Source: Nakamurella lactea DSM 19367
GTDB lineage: Bacteria; Actinomycetota; Actinomycetes; Mycobacteriales; Nakamurellaceae
Assembly (NCBI RefSeq): GCF_000426645.1
Contig: NZ_AUFT01000022.1
Location: forward strand, 1-64,000
Length of the DNA: 64,000 nucleotides
Reading direction: 5' to 3'
Below, piece after piece: positions 50,623-58,321 of this stretch. The first letter of the stretch is position 1. Every line of letters begins with the position of its first letter. Both the position numbers and the translations under genes were made by a program. The notes beneath the pieces are model-generated. The model had not been told where the DNA came from, made no database searches, and saw nothing but the letters and a program-made list of their open reading frames with translations.

Positions 50623-51233
50623 AGCTGGCTCGGCTCGGTCGCCGGGGTAGTCCGCAAGGACAGGTCGGTGGCGAAGGCGGCCAGCGCCGCGCGAGCCGTC
50701 GCAGCGTCCCGGTCGACCAGGAACTGCACCGTGAGCCCGTCCAGCAGGGCGATGACCTGGCGGGCCAACACCCGCACCGGCCGGTCCCACTGGAAACCGC
50801 GCACCTGCGCCAGCTCGTCGAGCACCCGGGCGATGCCGGCCGGGTATCCGGCATAGCGCTGCCTGGTCAGCTCGGCCAGCACCGGATCGCGCAGCGAGGT
50901 CACGGTGATCTCGTAGATCACCTGCTGGGCCTGCGGATCGGCCTCCACCAACTCCCAATAGGCCAGCAACGCGCGCTCGACGGCACCGGCCGCCGATCCG
51001 CGACGGTTCACCGTTGCCAGTGCCGCAGACACCTCGCGGGGCAGCATCCCGCCGACCAACTCCGCGAGTAGTTCCGCCCGGCTGTCGAAGCAGTAGTGGA
51101 AGACGCCCTGCGGCATGTCGGCTTCCTCGCAGATCGCCCGGGTGGTGGCACCCGCGACCCCCTCGGCGAGCAGCACCCGCCAGGCCGCGGCCAACAACTG
51201 CGTCCGACGCTCGGCCACCGGAATCCGCGTCAT
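50619..51233 (-). CDS. TetR-family regulator of the aldolase/oxidase operon
   Basis: 204 residues from the ATG at 51233; an in-frame ATG at 51260 is also possible. The helix-turn-helix is R-R-T-Q-L-L-A-A-A-W-R-V-L and A-T-T-R-A-I-C-E-E-A-D-M-P-Q-G-V-F-H-Y-C-F. The C-terminal part resembles BetI-type regulators. Stops in a GTGA overlap with the aldolase gene and diverges from the MFS gene at 51380; a palindrome lies between them. Confidence 0.9.
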   Translation of the reverse strand: MTRIPVAERRTQLLAAAWRVLLAEGVAGATTRAICEEADMPQGVFHYCFDSRAELLAELVGGMLPREVSAALATVNRRGSAAGAVERALLAYWELVEADPQAQQVIYEITVTSLRDPVLAELTRQRYAGYPAGIARVLDELAQVRGFQWDRPVRVLARQVIALLDGLTVQFLVDRDAATARAALAAFATDLSLRTTPATEPSQL

Positions 51234-51306
51234 GCCGCTCGCCGCGCCATGGTCGACCATTTCATGGTCGCCACTGTGCGACACCGTCGATGCCCGGGTC
51301 AAGACT

Positions 51307-51339
51307 TTCTGGTCAATTGACCAAGTTGTTCGACCAGAA
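51307..51339. promoter_or_regulatory. Palindromic operator between TetR and MFS genes
   Basis: TGGTCAATTGACCA (51310-51323) is a perfect 14-bp palindrome. The overlapping half-site TTCTGGTC (51307-51314) is mirrored by GACCAGAA at 51332-51339. The site lies about 45 bases before the MFS ATG and 75 before the TetR start, well placed to control both. Confidence 0.75.
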
Positions 51340-51379
51340 CTATTGACCTTCGCCGCCGTTGGCCCGATAGTCCGTTGTC

Positions 51380-52630
51380 ATGCGGAACCAGAGCGGGCCG
51401 GCCCGGCCGGCACCGGCAGCGCGCCGGACGCTGCGCCGGGCCCGAGGCGGCGCCGCGTTCTGCTTCGCCGCCCAAGGACTGGTGTTCGCCTCCGTGCTGA
51501 CCCACCTGCCGGCGTTGAAAGACCGCTGGACCCTGGACGATCTGGCCGTCACCGGGCTGATGTTCGCCGTCGCGGTGTTGGCCGGGGCGGGATCCGCACT
51601 GGCCGGCCTGCTGGCGGCCAGGGTCGGGAGCGCCGTCACCCTCCGGTCGGGATTGTTGCTGGCGGCGGCCGGATTGACGGTCGTCGGTGTCGCCCCGGCG
51701 CTGTGGGTGCTGTTGGCCGGTCTGGCCGGCTACGGGTTGGCCGTCGGCCTGATCGACGCCGGCACGAACATGCAGGCCGTCGCACTGGAGGCAGAATACG
51801 GCCGGTCCATCCTGACCTCCTTCCACGCCGCCTGGAGCGTCGGCGGGATCTTCGGGGCGTTGGCCACCGCCGGCACCGCGGCACTGCACTGGTCGCTGCC
51901 GGCCGCGCTGCTGCCACTCGTCGTCGTTCCGCTGCTCGCCGCCGCCGCGCCCCTGTTGTCGTCGGCTCCCGGCTCCGGGACGGCGGTCGCCGGCGCAGCC
52001 GGCGATTCGACCGGACGTGTTGCCCTGGTGCCGATTCCGTGGCGTCCACTGGCGGTGCTGGGCGCCGCACTTGTGTTGTTCTACGTGGCCGACTCGGCGG
52101 CCTCGTCGTGGTCGTCGATCTATCTGCGCGACGTGCTGGCGGCGTCCGCGGCGGTGGCACCGCTGGCCTTCGGCGCCTACCAGGCAGCGAGCCTGTGCTC
52201 GCGGTTGAGCGGAGACCTGCTGGTCCGCCGGTACGGAGCGGTCGCCGTGGTGCGATCGGCGGCCGGCGTCGGAGTCGCCGGGTTGGTGCTGGTGGTGACC
52301 GCACCAGGGCCGGCGCCGGCGATCGTCGGATTCGCCGTGCTCGGCGCGGGAGTGGCGGTGGTCGCCCCGCTCACCTTCGCGGCGGCGGGCCGACTGGCCG
52401 GTCCCGGTCCCGACCGGCGCCGGGTCGACGCCCTGGTGGCCAGGCTCAACCAATTCAACTATCTGGGTTTCGTCCTGGGCGGGGTGCTGACCGGGTTGGT
52501 CAGCTCGGCCGGCAGTCTGCGCTGGGGTTTCGTCGTCCCGCTGGTCGGGATTGCGGCGATTCTGCCGCTGGCCGGCGCGTTCGCCACCCCGGTTGCCGCC
52601 CCGTCGGCCGCATCGTCAGCCGAGTCTTGA
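51380..52630 (+). CDS. MFS transporter (YbjJ-like)
   Basis: 416 residues, twelve helices, with an Arg/Ala-rich N-terminus. The pattern F-A-A-Q-G-L-V-F-A-S, G-L-I-D-A-G-T-N-M-Q-A-V and S-F-H-A-A-W-S-V-G-G-I-F-G matches the YbjJ/FucP-like MFS branch, whose members are often annotated as sugar or drug transporters. Divergent from the TetR/aldolase/lactone oxidase operon, so it probably exports or imports a compound of the same pathway. Confidence 0.88.
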   Translation: MRNQSGPARPAPAARRTLRRARGGAAFCFAAQGLVFASVLTHLPALKDRWTLDDLAVTGLMFAVAVLAGAGSALAGLLAARVGSAVTLRSGLLLAAAGLTVVGVAPALWVLLAGLAGYGLAVGLIDAGTNMQAVALEAEYGRSILTSFHAAWSVGGIFGALATAGTAALHWSLPAALLPLVVVPLLAAAAPLLSSAPGSGTAVAGAAGDSTGRVALVPIPWRPLAVLGAALVLFYVADSAASSWSSIYLRDVLAASAAVAPLAFGAYQAASLCSRLSGDLLVRRYGAVAVVRSAAGVGVAGLVLVVTAPGPAPAIVGFAVLGAGVAVVAPLTFAAAGRLAGPGPDRRRVDALVARLNQFNYLGFVLGGVLTGLVSSAGSLRWGFVVPLVGIAAILPLAGAFATPVAAPSAASSAES

Positions 52631-52663
52631 CCATATTCGAGTCTTGACAATATTAACTGTCAA
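52621..52663. promoter_or_regulatory. Direct and inverted repeats before the ArsR-SRPBCC operon
   Basis: CGAGTCTTGAC occurs at 52621-52631 and 52638-52648 (17-base spacing); the first copy covers the MFS stop codon. TTGACA (52644-52649) and TGTCAA (52658-52663) form an inverted pair around ATATTAAC, 16 bases before the ArsR ATG. This AT-rich patch is a likely promoter and autoregulatory operator. Confidence 0.6.
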
Positions 52664-52679
52664 AGCCTAACGTTGACCC

Positions 52680-53255
52680 ATGGACGACGTTCGGGTGCTG
52701 GTAGATGCGGCCGCCGTGGAAGTGGCGCTCGATCCGATCCGGGCCTCGATCCTGGACGCCTTACAGGAACCGGGATCTGCCGCCACGGTGGCGGCAGCGG
52801 TTGGCTTGACGCGGCAGAAGGTGAACTACCACCTGAATGCGTTGCAGGCCAACGGGTTGGTCGAGCCTGCCGAGGAACGCAGGTGGGGCGGTATCACCGA
52901 ACGGTTCGTCCGTCGTTCGGCGCGCCACTTCGTGGTCGCTCCAGATGTATTGCACAGCACCACGATCGATCCGAACGAGGTCGCCGACCGCCTCTCGGCC
53001 GGGTATCTGATCGCGGTGAACGCGCGGGCGGTGTCCGAGGTAGCGGCGATCGCCGCCGGTGCGGCGTCCGGGTCGCGGGTGCCGACCCTGACCGTCGACA
53101 CGGTGGTCGGGTTCAGCTCGCCGGAAGACCGTGCCGCGTTCGCTGCCGACCTGCAGTCGGCGGTCGGCGCGCTGGTCGCCCGCTATCACCACGACGACGG
53201 TCGGCCGCACCGGCTGACCGTCTCTTCCTATCCCCGACCCAAGGAGCCATCGTGA
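52680..53255 (+). CDS. ArsR-like winged-helix regulator, first gene of a three-gene operon
   Basis: 191 residues. The winged helix (about 15-85) shows L-D-P-I-R-A-S-I-L-D-A-L and L-T-R-Q-K-V-N-Y-H-L-N-A-L, followed by a C-terminal helical domain with F-S-S-P-E-D-R-A-A-F. The pairing of an HTH ArsR with an AHSA1/SRPBCC gene is common in actinomycetes. Overlaps the SRPBCC gene by GTGA. Confidence 0.88.
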   Translation: MDDVRVLVDAAAVEVALDPIRASILDALQEPGSAATVAAAVGLTRQKVNYHLNALQANGLVEPAEERRWGGITERFVRRSARHFVVAPDVLHSTTIDPNEVADRLSAGYLIAVNARAVSEVAAIAAGAASGSRVPTLTVDTVVGFSSPEDRAAFAADLQSAVGALVARYHHDDGRPHRLTVSSYPRPKEPS

Positions 53256-53803
53256 CCACTCACGACCAGCCCGACCGGCCCGGCCGGGTCGAACACCGGA
53301 CCGAGCACGTCCACGAGTTGGCCGCTACCCCGGAGCAGGTGTGGGACGCGATCGCCACCGCCGACGGCATCTCGGCCTGGATGGCGCCGACCCGGCTGGA
53401 CCCGCAGATCGGCGGTGAGGTGTCGTTCGATCTCGGCGCGTTCAACTCGACCGGTGTCATCACCGACTACACACCGAACGTTCGATTCGCCTACGAGGAA
53501 CCGTGGCCGATCGCCTCCCGTGCCGAGGACATCCCGCCCGGGATGCGCGAGTGGTTCGCCACGATCGGCGTGCCGCTGTCGGAGGTCTACCGCGACCTGG
53601 CCACGGCCGGCCCGATCGCCACCGAGTTCCTGATCGAGGCGGCGTCCGGCGGCAGTTGCGTGATCCGCGTCGTCACGAGTGCCTACGGGAGCGGTGCGGA
53701 TTGGGAGAACGAGTTCTTCGCCGAGATGGTGGCCGACTGGGGCGCAACCCTGGACAACCTCGCCACCCGGTTCAGCAAGGCTTCCGACCAGGCACTGCCA
53801 TGA
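53252..53803 (+). CDS. SRPBCC (AHSA1-like) ligand-binding protein
   Basis: 183 residues, GTG start. The AHSA1 fold is recognisable by A-T-P-E-Q-V-W-D-A-I-A-T-A-D-G-I-S-A-W-M and G-G-E-V-S-F-D-L-G, then a C-terminal helix with W-G-A-T-L-D-N-L. These START-like proteins bind hydrophobic ligands or Hsp90. Its link to the ArsR regulator suggests ligand capture or sensing. Ends in an ATGA overlap with the metallo-hydrolase gene. Confidence 0.88.
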   Translation: MTTHDQPDRPGRVEHRTEHVHELAATPEQVWDAIATADGISAWMAPTRLDPQIGGEVSFDLGAFNSTGVITDYTPNVRFAYEEPWPIASRAEDIPPGMREWFATIGVPLSEVYRDLATAGPIATEFLIEAASGGSCVIRVVTSAYGSGADWENEFFAEMVADWGATLDNLATRFSKASDQALP

Positions 53804-54423
53804 CCGTCCCCGCCGCCGTCACCATCACGCCGGTCTGCGTTGCCGACCTGCTCGCCGACGGCGAGCGGATGCCGGTCTACGTGCACGTGATCGACCACCC
53901 CGAGGCGCGCGTTCTGGTCGACACCGGCCTGACGCGGTTGCATCCGGCGGTGGCCGACCTCGATCCCCGACTCCGCCCATTGAACGAGCAGAACTTCGAC
54001 CTCGCCGGCATCGACATCGTCGTGAACACCCACCTGCACTTCGACCACTGCGGCGGCAACCACCTGTTCGCCGGCCGGCCGATCTATGTCCAGCGCCGGG
54101 AGCTCGACGACGCGCGCAACGAGCACGACTACACCATCCGCGAGTGGGTCGACGCGCCCGGCGTGAAGTACCTGCCGGTCGACGGCGAACGCGAGCTGCT
54201 TCCCGGGCTCCGGCTCGTCCCGGCGCCGGGCCACACCCCCGGCACCCAGATCGTCGTCGTCGAGACCGGCGCGCGCCCGGTCGTCGTCGGCGGCGACGTG
54301 GCGGTCTGGAGTGGCGAACTCGACGATCCGCGCACGGAAGGCCAGCTACTGGTGCGGGCGCTCGAGCCCGAGCTGGTCTGGCTCGCACACCAGCACGACC
54401 CGTGGCGACCGCGCTCCGGCTGA
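53800..54423 (+). CDS. Metallo-beta-lactamase-fold hydrolase (lactonase-like)
   Basis: 207 residues. The zinc motif T-H78-L-H80-F-D82-H83-C-G-G-N is intact, with later ligands in A-P-G-H-T-P-G-T and the Asp of V-V-G-G-D-V-A. The short form and the N-T-H-L-H-F-D-H-C-G-G segment are typical of AHL-lactonase-like enzymes (AttM/AiiA type), although other esters are possible. Third gene of the ArsR operon by ATGA overlap. Confidence 0.88.
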   Translation: MTVPAAVTITPVCVADLLADGERMPVYVHVIDHPEARVLVDTGLTRLHPAVADLDPRLRPLNEQNFDLAGIDIVVNTHLHFDHCGGNHLFAGRPIYVQRRELDDARNEHDYTIREWVDAPGVKYLPVDGERELLPGLRLVPAPGHTPGTQIVVVETGARPVVVGGDVAVWSGELDDPRTEGQLLVRALEPELVWLAHQHDPWRPRSG

Positions 54424-54542
54424 GCCCCCGGATGGCTCCACCGAGCCTTCCCGCTTAGGCTGTCGGATGCCCGTTCGGCGCCGTTCGCCGGCATCCGGTC
54501 CGGTCCGGGCACCGAAACGCCTGGGCTGACGGAAGGAGCGGA

Positions 54543-55301
54543 GTGTTCGGCAAGAAGAAGCTCTCGGCCGCCGAGTCCATGGATGCCATCACCGAGGCGC
54601 TGGCGGACGCCGAGTCCGCGCGGCGCTCGGCGCAGGACGCCGCGGCCCGCGCGCTCAAGGCAGCCGATAACGCCGAGCTGAAGGCCGTGAAGGCCACCGC
54701 AAAGGAGCAGAGCAAGGTGGACAAGAAGGCCGAGAAAGCCGCGAAGGCCGCCCGCAAGGCGGATCTCAAGTCGGCCAAGGCGCTCGCCAAGCAGGCCAAG
54801 AAGGGCGACAAGGCCGCTGCCGAGGCCGCCAAGAAGGCGACCGAAGCCGCCAAGAAGACCCCGCAGTCGTTGTTCGACAAGGCGACCGACCCGAAGGCCG
54901 CCCGGCGGGTGGTGACGGCGGCGAAAGTGATCGGCCCGGTGCTCGCGCCGTTCGCGCTCAAGGCCGCTACCTCCACCCGCGACTACCTGGACAGCCGCAA
55001 GGCCACCCAGCTCGGCGTCAGCCCTGCCGAGGTGGGCGCCTATCGCGGGGCGACCGGCAAGGTCGAGGCGCGGCTGGTCGGCCTGAAGCGGTCGATCGCC
55101 GACCTGCGCTCCCGTCGGTCCGGCGATCTGCAGGTCACCCGCTTCGCCGACGTGGCCACCGGCCGGATCACCGACCTGACCTCGGCGGTGCGGGCGGCCG
55201 CATCGATGCCGTCCGGGCGACGCCGGGCGACGATCTCCGCCGTCAACCGGGAGCTGGACCAGATCGACGCCGACCTGATGACCTTCCTGGTCGGTCGCTG
55301 A
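54543..55301 (+). CDS. Lys/Ala-rich coiled-coil protein (DUF6474-like)
   Basis: 252 residues, GTG after GGAAGGAGCGGA. Residues 8-115 are a long Lys/Ala/Glu coiled coil with K-A-x-K-A repeats. A more ordinary region from 120 to 250 has a hydrophobic segment (V-I-G-P-V-L-A-P-F-A-L). Similar proteins occur widely in mycobacteria and relatives with no known function. The repeat is reminiscent of nucleoid- or envelope-associated basic proteins. Confidence 0.72.
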   Translation: MFGKKKLSAAESMDAITEALADAESARRSAQDAAARALKAADNAELKAVKATAKEQSKVDKKAEKAAKAARKADLKSAKALAKQAKKGDKAAAEAAKKATEAAKKTPQSLFDKATDPKAARRVVTAAKVIGPVLAPFALKAATSTRDYLDSRKATQLGVSPAEVGAYRGATGKVEARLVGLKRSIADLRSRRSGDLQVTRFADVATGRITDLTSAVRAAASMPSGRRRATISAVNRELDQIDADLMTFLVGR

Positions 55302-55386
55302 CCCACCGCCTCCCTCGGCAAACGCAACCGCGGACCGACCCGCCCGGCCGGCCGGGTCGGGCGGCCATCCCGGTAGCCTGAGCTGC

Positions 55387-55911
55387 GTGTTGGAACCCAC
55401 CTCGATCCGCTGGCGGCGGATCCGGGGTGGGCTTTTCGCTGCCGTGTCCGCGGAGCTGGCGGCGCTCGGGCACCTGATCGGCGGTGGCGAATTCCCGCAT
55501 CCGTCGACCGTGCTCGCCGCCGGGGCGCTGGTCGGGCTGGGCGCTGCCGGGCTGGCCCGTCAGCAGCGGGGGTTCTGGGCGATCCTCGGTCCGCTCGCCG
55601 CCTCCCAATTGTTGTTCCACGCCCTGTTCAGCCTGACCGGTCACGGCGGTGAACTGCAGCTCGGCCGGATGGTCGTGTTCCACCTGGTCGCCGCTGTCGG
55701 CTCGGCGGCGGTGCTGGCCGGCGGCGAACGGGCGCTGTTCCGCTGCGCGCAACTCCTGCGCCGGACGGTGCTGCGGCTCGCGCCGCTGCCGACGCTGGTG
55801 GCCGCCGGCATCCACTGGGCGGCCGGACCCACCGACCAGCTCCGCCCGTTGCTGCTGCGGGTCGCCCGGGCGCACGGCCGCCGCGGACCGCCCGTACTGC
55901 TCCGTCCCTGA
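55387..55911 (+). CDS. Membrane protein upstream of the copper genes
   Basis: 174 residues, GTG start. About five hydrophobic segments up to residue 115, with H29, H53-equivalent and H-A-L-F-S-L-T-G-H-G-G in the third loop; a basic C-terminal tail follows. No family was recognised with certainty. It precedes YcnI and CopC on the same strand with a 131-base gap, and His-rich loops fit a metal-related role, but this is inference from position. Confidence 0.65.
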   Translation: MLEPTSIRWRRIRGGLFAAVSAELAALGHLIGGGEFPHPSTVLAAGALVGLGAAGLARQQRGFWAILGPLAASQLLFHALFSLTGHGGELQLGRMVVFHLVAAVGSAAVLAGGERALFRCAQLLRRTVLRLAPLPTLVAAGIHWAAGPTDQLRPLLLRVARAHGRRGPPVLLRP

Positions 55912-56042
55912 AACCGGTCGGCTCGCCGAGCCGCCCGCCCGATCCGGCAGCCCACCGCTGCCGGATAGTCCCGTGCGCCCCGCGATCGAGCGGCATCGCC
56001 GGTGACGAACCCGAGCGACGAACTACAGGAGCAGAACGACCC

Positions 56043-56828
56043 ATGCGATCCCCCACCCGAGCAGCCCGGCTGCTGACCGTCGGCGCGCTGACCGCCGCGA
56101 CCCTGGTGATCGGCGCCGGCGCGGCGTCGGCACACGTGACAGTCTCACCGTCGACCGCGGAAGCCGGCGGGTACGCCGTGCTGACCTTCCGCGTCCCGAA
56201 CGAGTCCGACACGGCCGGCACCGTCGGACTCACCATCCACTTCCCCACCGACACCCCGCTGGCCTCGGTCCGGTACCAGAACGTCCCGGGCTGGACCGCC
56301 AAGGCGGTCACCGAGCAACTGCCGAAGCCGGTGACGGAGGGCGCGATCACCATCGACAAGGCCGTCACCTCGGTGACGTTCACCGCCGCCGGCGGCACGA
56401 AAATCGCGCCGGGCGAGTTCGCCCAGTTCGACCTCTCGGTCGGTCCACTGCCGGACGTCCCGGCCCTGTCGTTCCCGACCGATCAGACCTACGACGACGG
56501 TTCGGTGGTGAAGTGGGCCGACAAGACGGTCGCCGGGGCCGCCGAGCCGGACCATCCGGCACCGACCGTCACGCTGACCGCGGCCGCCGACGACACCGCC
56601 GGCCACTCGCACTCTGCTGACGCGACCGTCCAGGCCACCCCCGAGGTCGGGCAGGCCGCGGTCGCCGTCGGCAGCGCCGACACCCTGGCCAGGGTGCTGG
56701 GCATCGTCGGCATCGTGCTGGCGGCGCTCTCGCTGTTCGTCGGTGCGCTCGGGCTGCGACGCAGGTCGGCGGGGCCGGGCCGGCGGGTGTCGAGTCCGGC
56801 GAGCGCCGAGGATGATGACCGGTCATGA
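56043..56828 (+). CDS. YcnI-family copper-binding protein (DUF1775)
   Basis: 261 residues, ATG after ACTACAGGAGCAGAACGACCC. Signal peptide ends A-A-S-A, leaving H31 at the mature N-terminus; the free N-terminal His with a conserved Trp forms the monohistidine copper brace of YcnI. The domain continues with V-T-V-S-P-S-T-A-E-A-G-G and F-R-V-P-N-E-S. A C-terminal membrane helix (about 220-245) anchors it outside the cell. Overlaps CopC by ATGA. Confidence 0.93.
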   Translation: MRSPTRAARLLTVGALTAATLVIGAGAASAHVTVSPSTAEAGGYAVLTFRVPNESDTAGTVGLTIHFPTDTPLASVRYQNVPGWTAKAVTEQLPKPVTEGAITIDKAVTSVTFTAAGGTKIAPGEFAQFDLSVGPLPDVPALSFPTDQTYDDGSVVKWADKTVAGAAEPDHPAPTVTLTAAADDTAGHSHSADATVQATPEVGQAAVAVGSADTLARVLGIVGIVLAALSLFVGALGLRRRSAGPGRRVSSPASAEDDDRS

Positions 56829-57442
56829 CGATGACGCAAGTACTGGACCCGCAGCCGACGAGCTGGTGGCGGCGCGGGTTGTCGGCCGGGGCCGCCGTGC
56901 TGCTCGCGCTGCTGATCGGTGTCGGGCTGGCCCTGCCGGCCTCCGCCCACAACACCTTGACCGGGTCCGATCCGGCCGACGGCAGCACCGTGTCGGCGGC
57001 GCCGACCACCGTCACGCTGACCTTCGACCAGCCGGTGCAGAACTACCAGCCGGTGCTCACGGTGACCGGCCCGAACGGCAACAGGTTCAGCGCCGGCGAG
57101 GCGACGGTGCAGTCGAACACCGTGTCGGTCGCGCTGGACGGGGCCGGACCGGCCGGCGAGTACATCGCCGCCTACCGGGTGGTCTCGGCGGACGGGCACC
57201 CGGTGAGCGGCGAGATCCGCTACACGCTCGCGGCCGGGGCCGCAGGGACCGCCACCGGTTCGCCGGCACCGGCCGGCAGCACCCCGTCGGCGGCCGCCGG
57301 TGACGGCTCGTCAGGGTTGGGCGTCTGGCTCTGGATCGGCATAGCGGTGGCCGCCCTGCTGGTGATCGCCGCGGTCGTGGTGATCCTGCGCTCGGTGTCG
57401 GGATCGAAATCGGAGGCCGGGGGGACCGAGGCCGACCGCTGA
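56825..57442 (+). CDS. copC: CopC-domain copper-resistance protein, membrane anchored
   Basis: 205 residues. Signal segment ends L-P-A-S-A, giving H42 at the mature N-terminus, the CopC Cu(II) ligand. The CopC fold follows, with G-S-D-P-A-D-G-S-T-V, V-T-L-T-F-D-Q-P-V and V-V-S-A-D-G-H-P-V-S-G (second His). A Gly/Ser/Pro linker and C-terminal helix (about 162-187) anchor it. Coupled to YcnI by ATGA, so both form one copper module at the outer face of the membrane. No CopD is present here. Confidence 0.92.
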   Translation: MTMTQVLDPQPTSWWRRGLSAGAAVLLALLIGVGLALPASAHNTLTGSDPADGSTVSAAPTTVTLTFDQPVQNYQPVLTVTGPNGNRFSAGEATVQSNTVSVALDGAGPAGEYIAAYRVVSADGHPVSGEIRYTLAAGAAGTATGSPAPAGSTPSAAAGDGSSGLGVWLWIGIAVAALLVIAAVVVILRSVSGSKSEAGGTEADR

Positions 57443-57443
57443 C

Positions 57444-57566
57444 CGGGACAACCCCGCTACGCCCCACCGGGACAACCCCGCTACGCCCCCACCGGGACAA
57501 CCCCGCTACGCCCCAGCGGGACAACGCCGCTACGGCTGACCGGGATGGCGTAGCGGGGTTGTCTCA
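57444..57566 (-). repeat. Five copies of the GTAGCGGGGTTGTCCCG repeat after copC
   Basis: Inverted copies at 57444-57460, 57468-57484, 57493-57509 and 57517-57533 (one mismatch) are followed by a direct copy at 57550-57566 that overlaps the stop codon of the next gene. It fills the convergent gap between copC and the phage-holin-like gene. Confidence 0.92.
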
Positions 57567-57935
57567 CTTCGCCTTGTCATGGTGCTTGCGGCCCAACAGG
57601 ATCAGATGCAGAACGGTGGTGACCGCGGAGATGACGATCGCGGCGATCACGGTCTGCAGGAACCCGCCGAGGTCGAGCACGTCCGAGATCCCAGCGGTGA
57701 TGGCCAGCAGGATCGCATTGACCACGATGGAGAACAACCCCAGGGTGATCACGTTCAGCGGCACGGTCAACAGCCGCAGGATGGGGCCGATGACGGCATT
57801 GACCAGTCCGTAGAGCGCGGCCAGACCGATCAGCGCGAACGAGCCGTACTTGATGTGCACATCCGGGATCAGCCACGCGGCGACGCCGAGCGCCACGGCG
57901 AGAATCAGCCACATGATCAGTACCCTGCGCACCAT
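57564..57935 (-). CDS. Phage-holin-like four-helix membrane protein (PF04020 type)
   Basis: 123 residues with four membrane helices and short loops. V-N-A-V-I-G-P-I-L-R-L-L-T-V-P-L-N-V-I-T and G-L-F-S-I-V-V-N-A are the signature of the widespread chromosomal Mycobacterial/phage holin 4 superfamily. These are ordinary membrane proteins rather than phage lysis proteins in most actinomycetes. The C-terminal tail is Lys/His-rich. Confidence 0.88.
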   Translation of the reverse strand: MVRRVLIMWLILAVALGVAAWLIPDVHIKYGSFALIGLAALYGLVNAVIGPILRLLTVPLNVITLGLFSIVVNAILLAITAGISDVLDLGGFLQTVIAAIVISAVTTVLHLILLGRKHHDKAK

Positions 57936-58096
57936 GGTCCGAGGGTCCCATCTGCGCCTACCCGGGACGTCACCCGATATGGATGATCAGCCGAGGACAA
58001 CACCGGGAGCCAGGAGATTCGCCGAGACCACCCTGTTCGGATGAGGCCTCCCGCCGGTCGACCATCGGACGCTTGATCGGGACCGAAGGGATTGAG

Positions 58097-58321
58097 GTGG
58101 CCCAACTTCAGTACGAGATCAGAATCGGTGGGGTGGTCGACCCCGCGGATCTGGACGCCCTTGAGGGCCTGCGCATCTCGGTCGGTAAGGAGTTCACCTC
58201 GGTGACCGGTTGGTTCGATCAGTCCGCGCTACACGGCCTGATCGTCAGGATCGGTGCTTTGGGTCTGGAGCTGATCGAGATCCGCCGGGTCCGATCCGTG
58301 CGTCGCCGCCCGGAAGGCTGA
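58097..58321 (+). CDS. Small uncharacterised actinobacterial protein
   Basis: 74 residues, GTG after GAAGGGA. It looks like a beta-alpha-beta domain: Y-E-I-R-I-G-G-V-V, G-W-F-D-Q-S-A-L-H-G-L-I-V-R-I-G-A-L-G-L-E-L. I recognise this as a common short protein of actinomycetes (D-Q-x-A-L-H-G-L and L-G-L-E-L-I/V-E-V/I-R-R recur), with no known function. The last 77 bases overlap the antisense gene at 58245-59363. Confidence 0.75.
   Translation: MAQLQYEIRIGGVVDPADLDALEGLRISVGKEFTSVTGWFDQSALHGLIVRIGALGLELIEIRRVRSVRRRPEG

Noticed and set aside
57564..57935. Holin-like gene as evidence of a prophage
   Set aside because: This four-helix family is widespread in actinomycete chromosomes, and no other phage gene is nearby.
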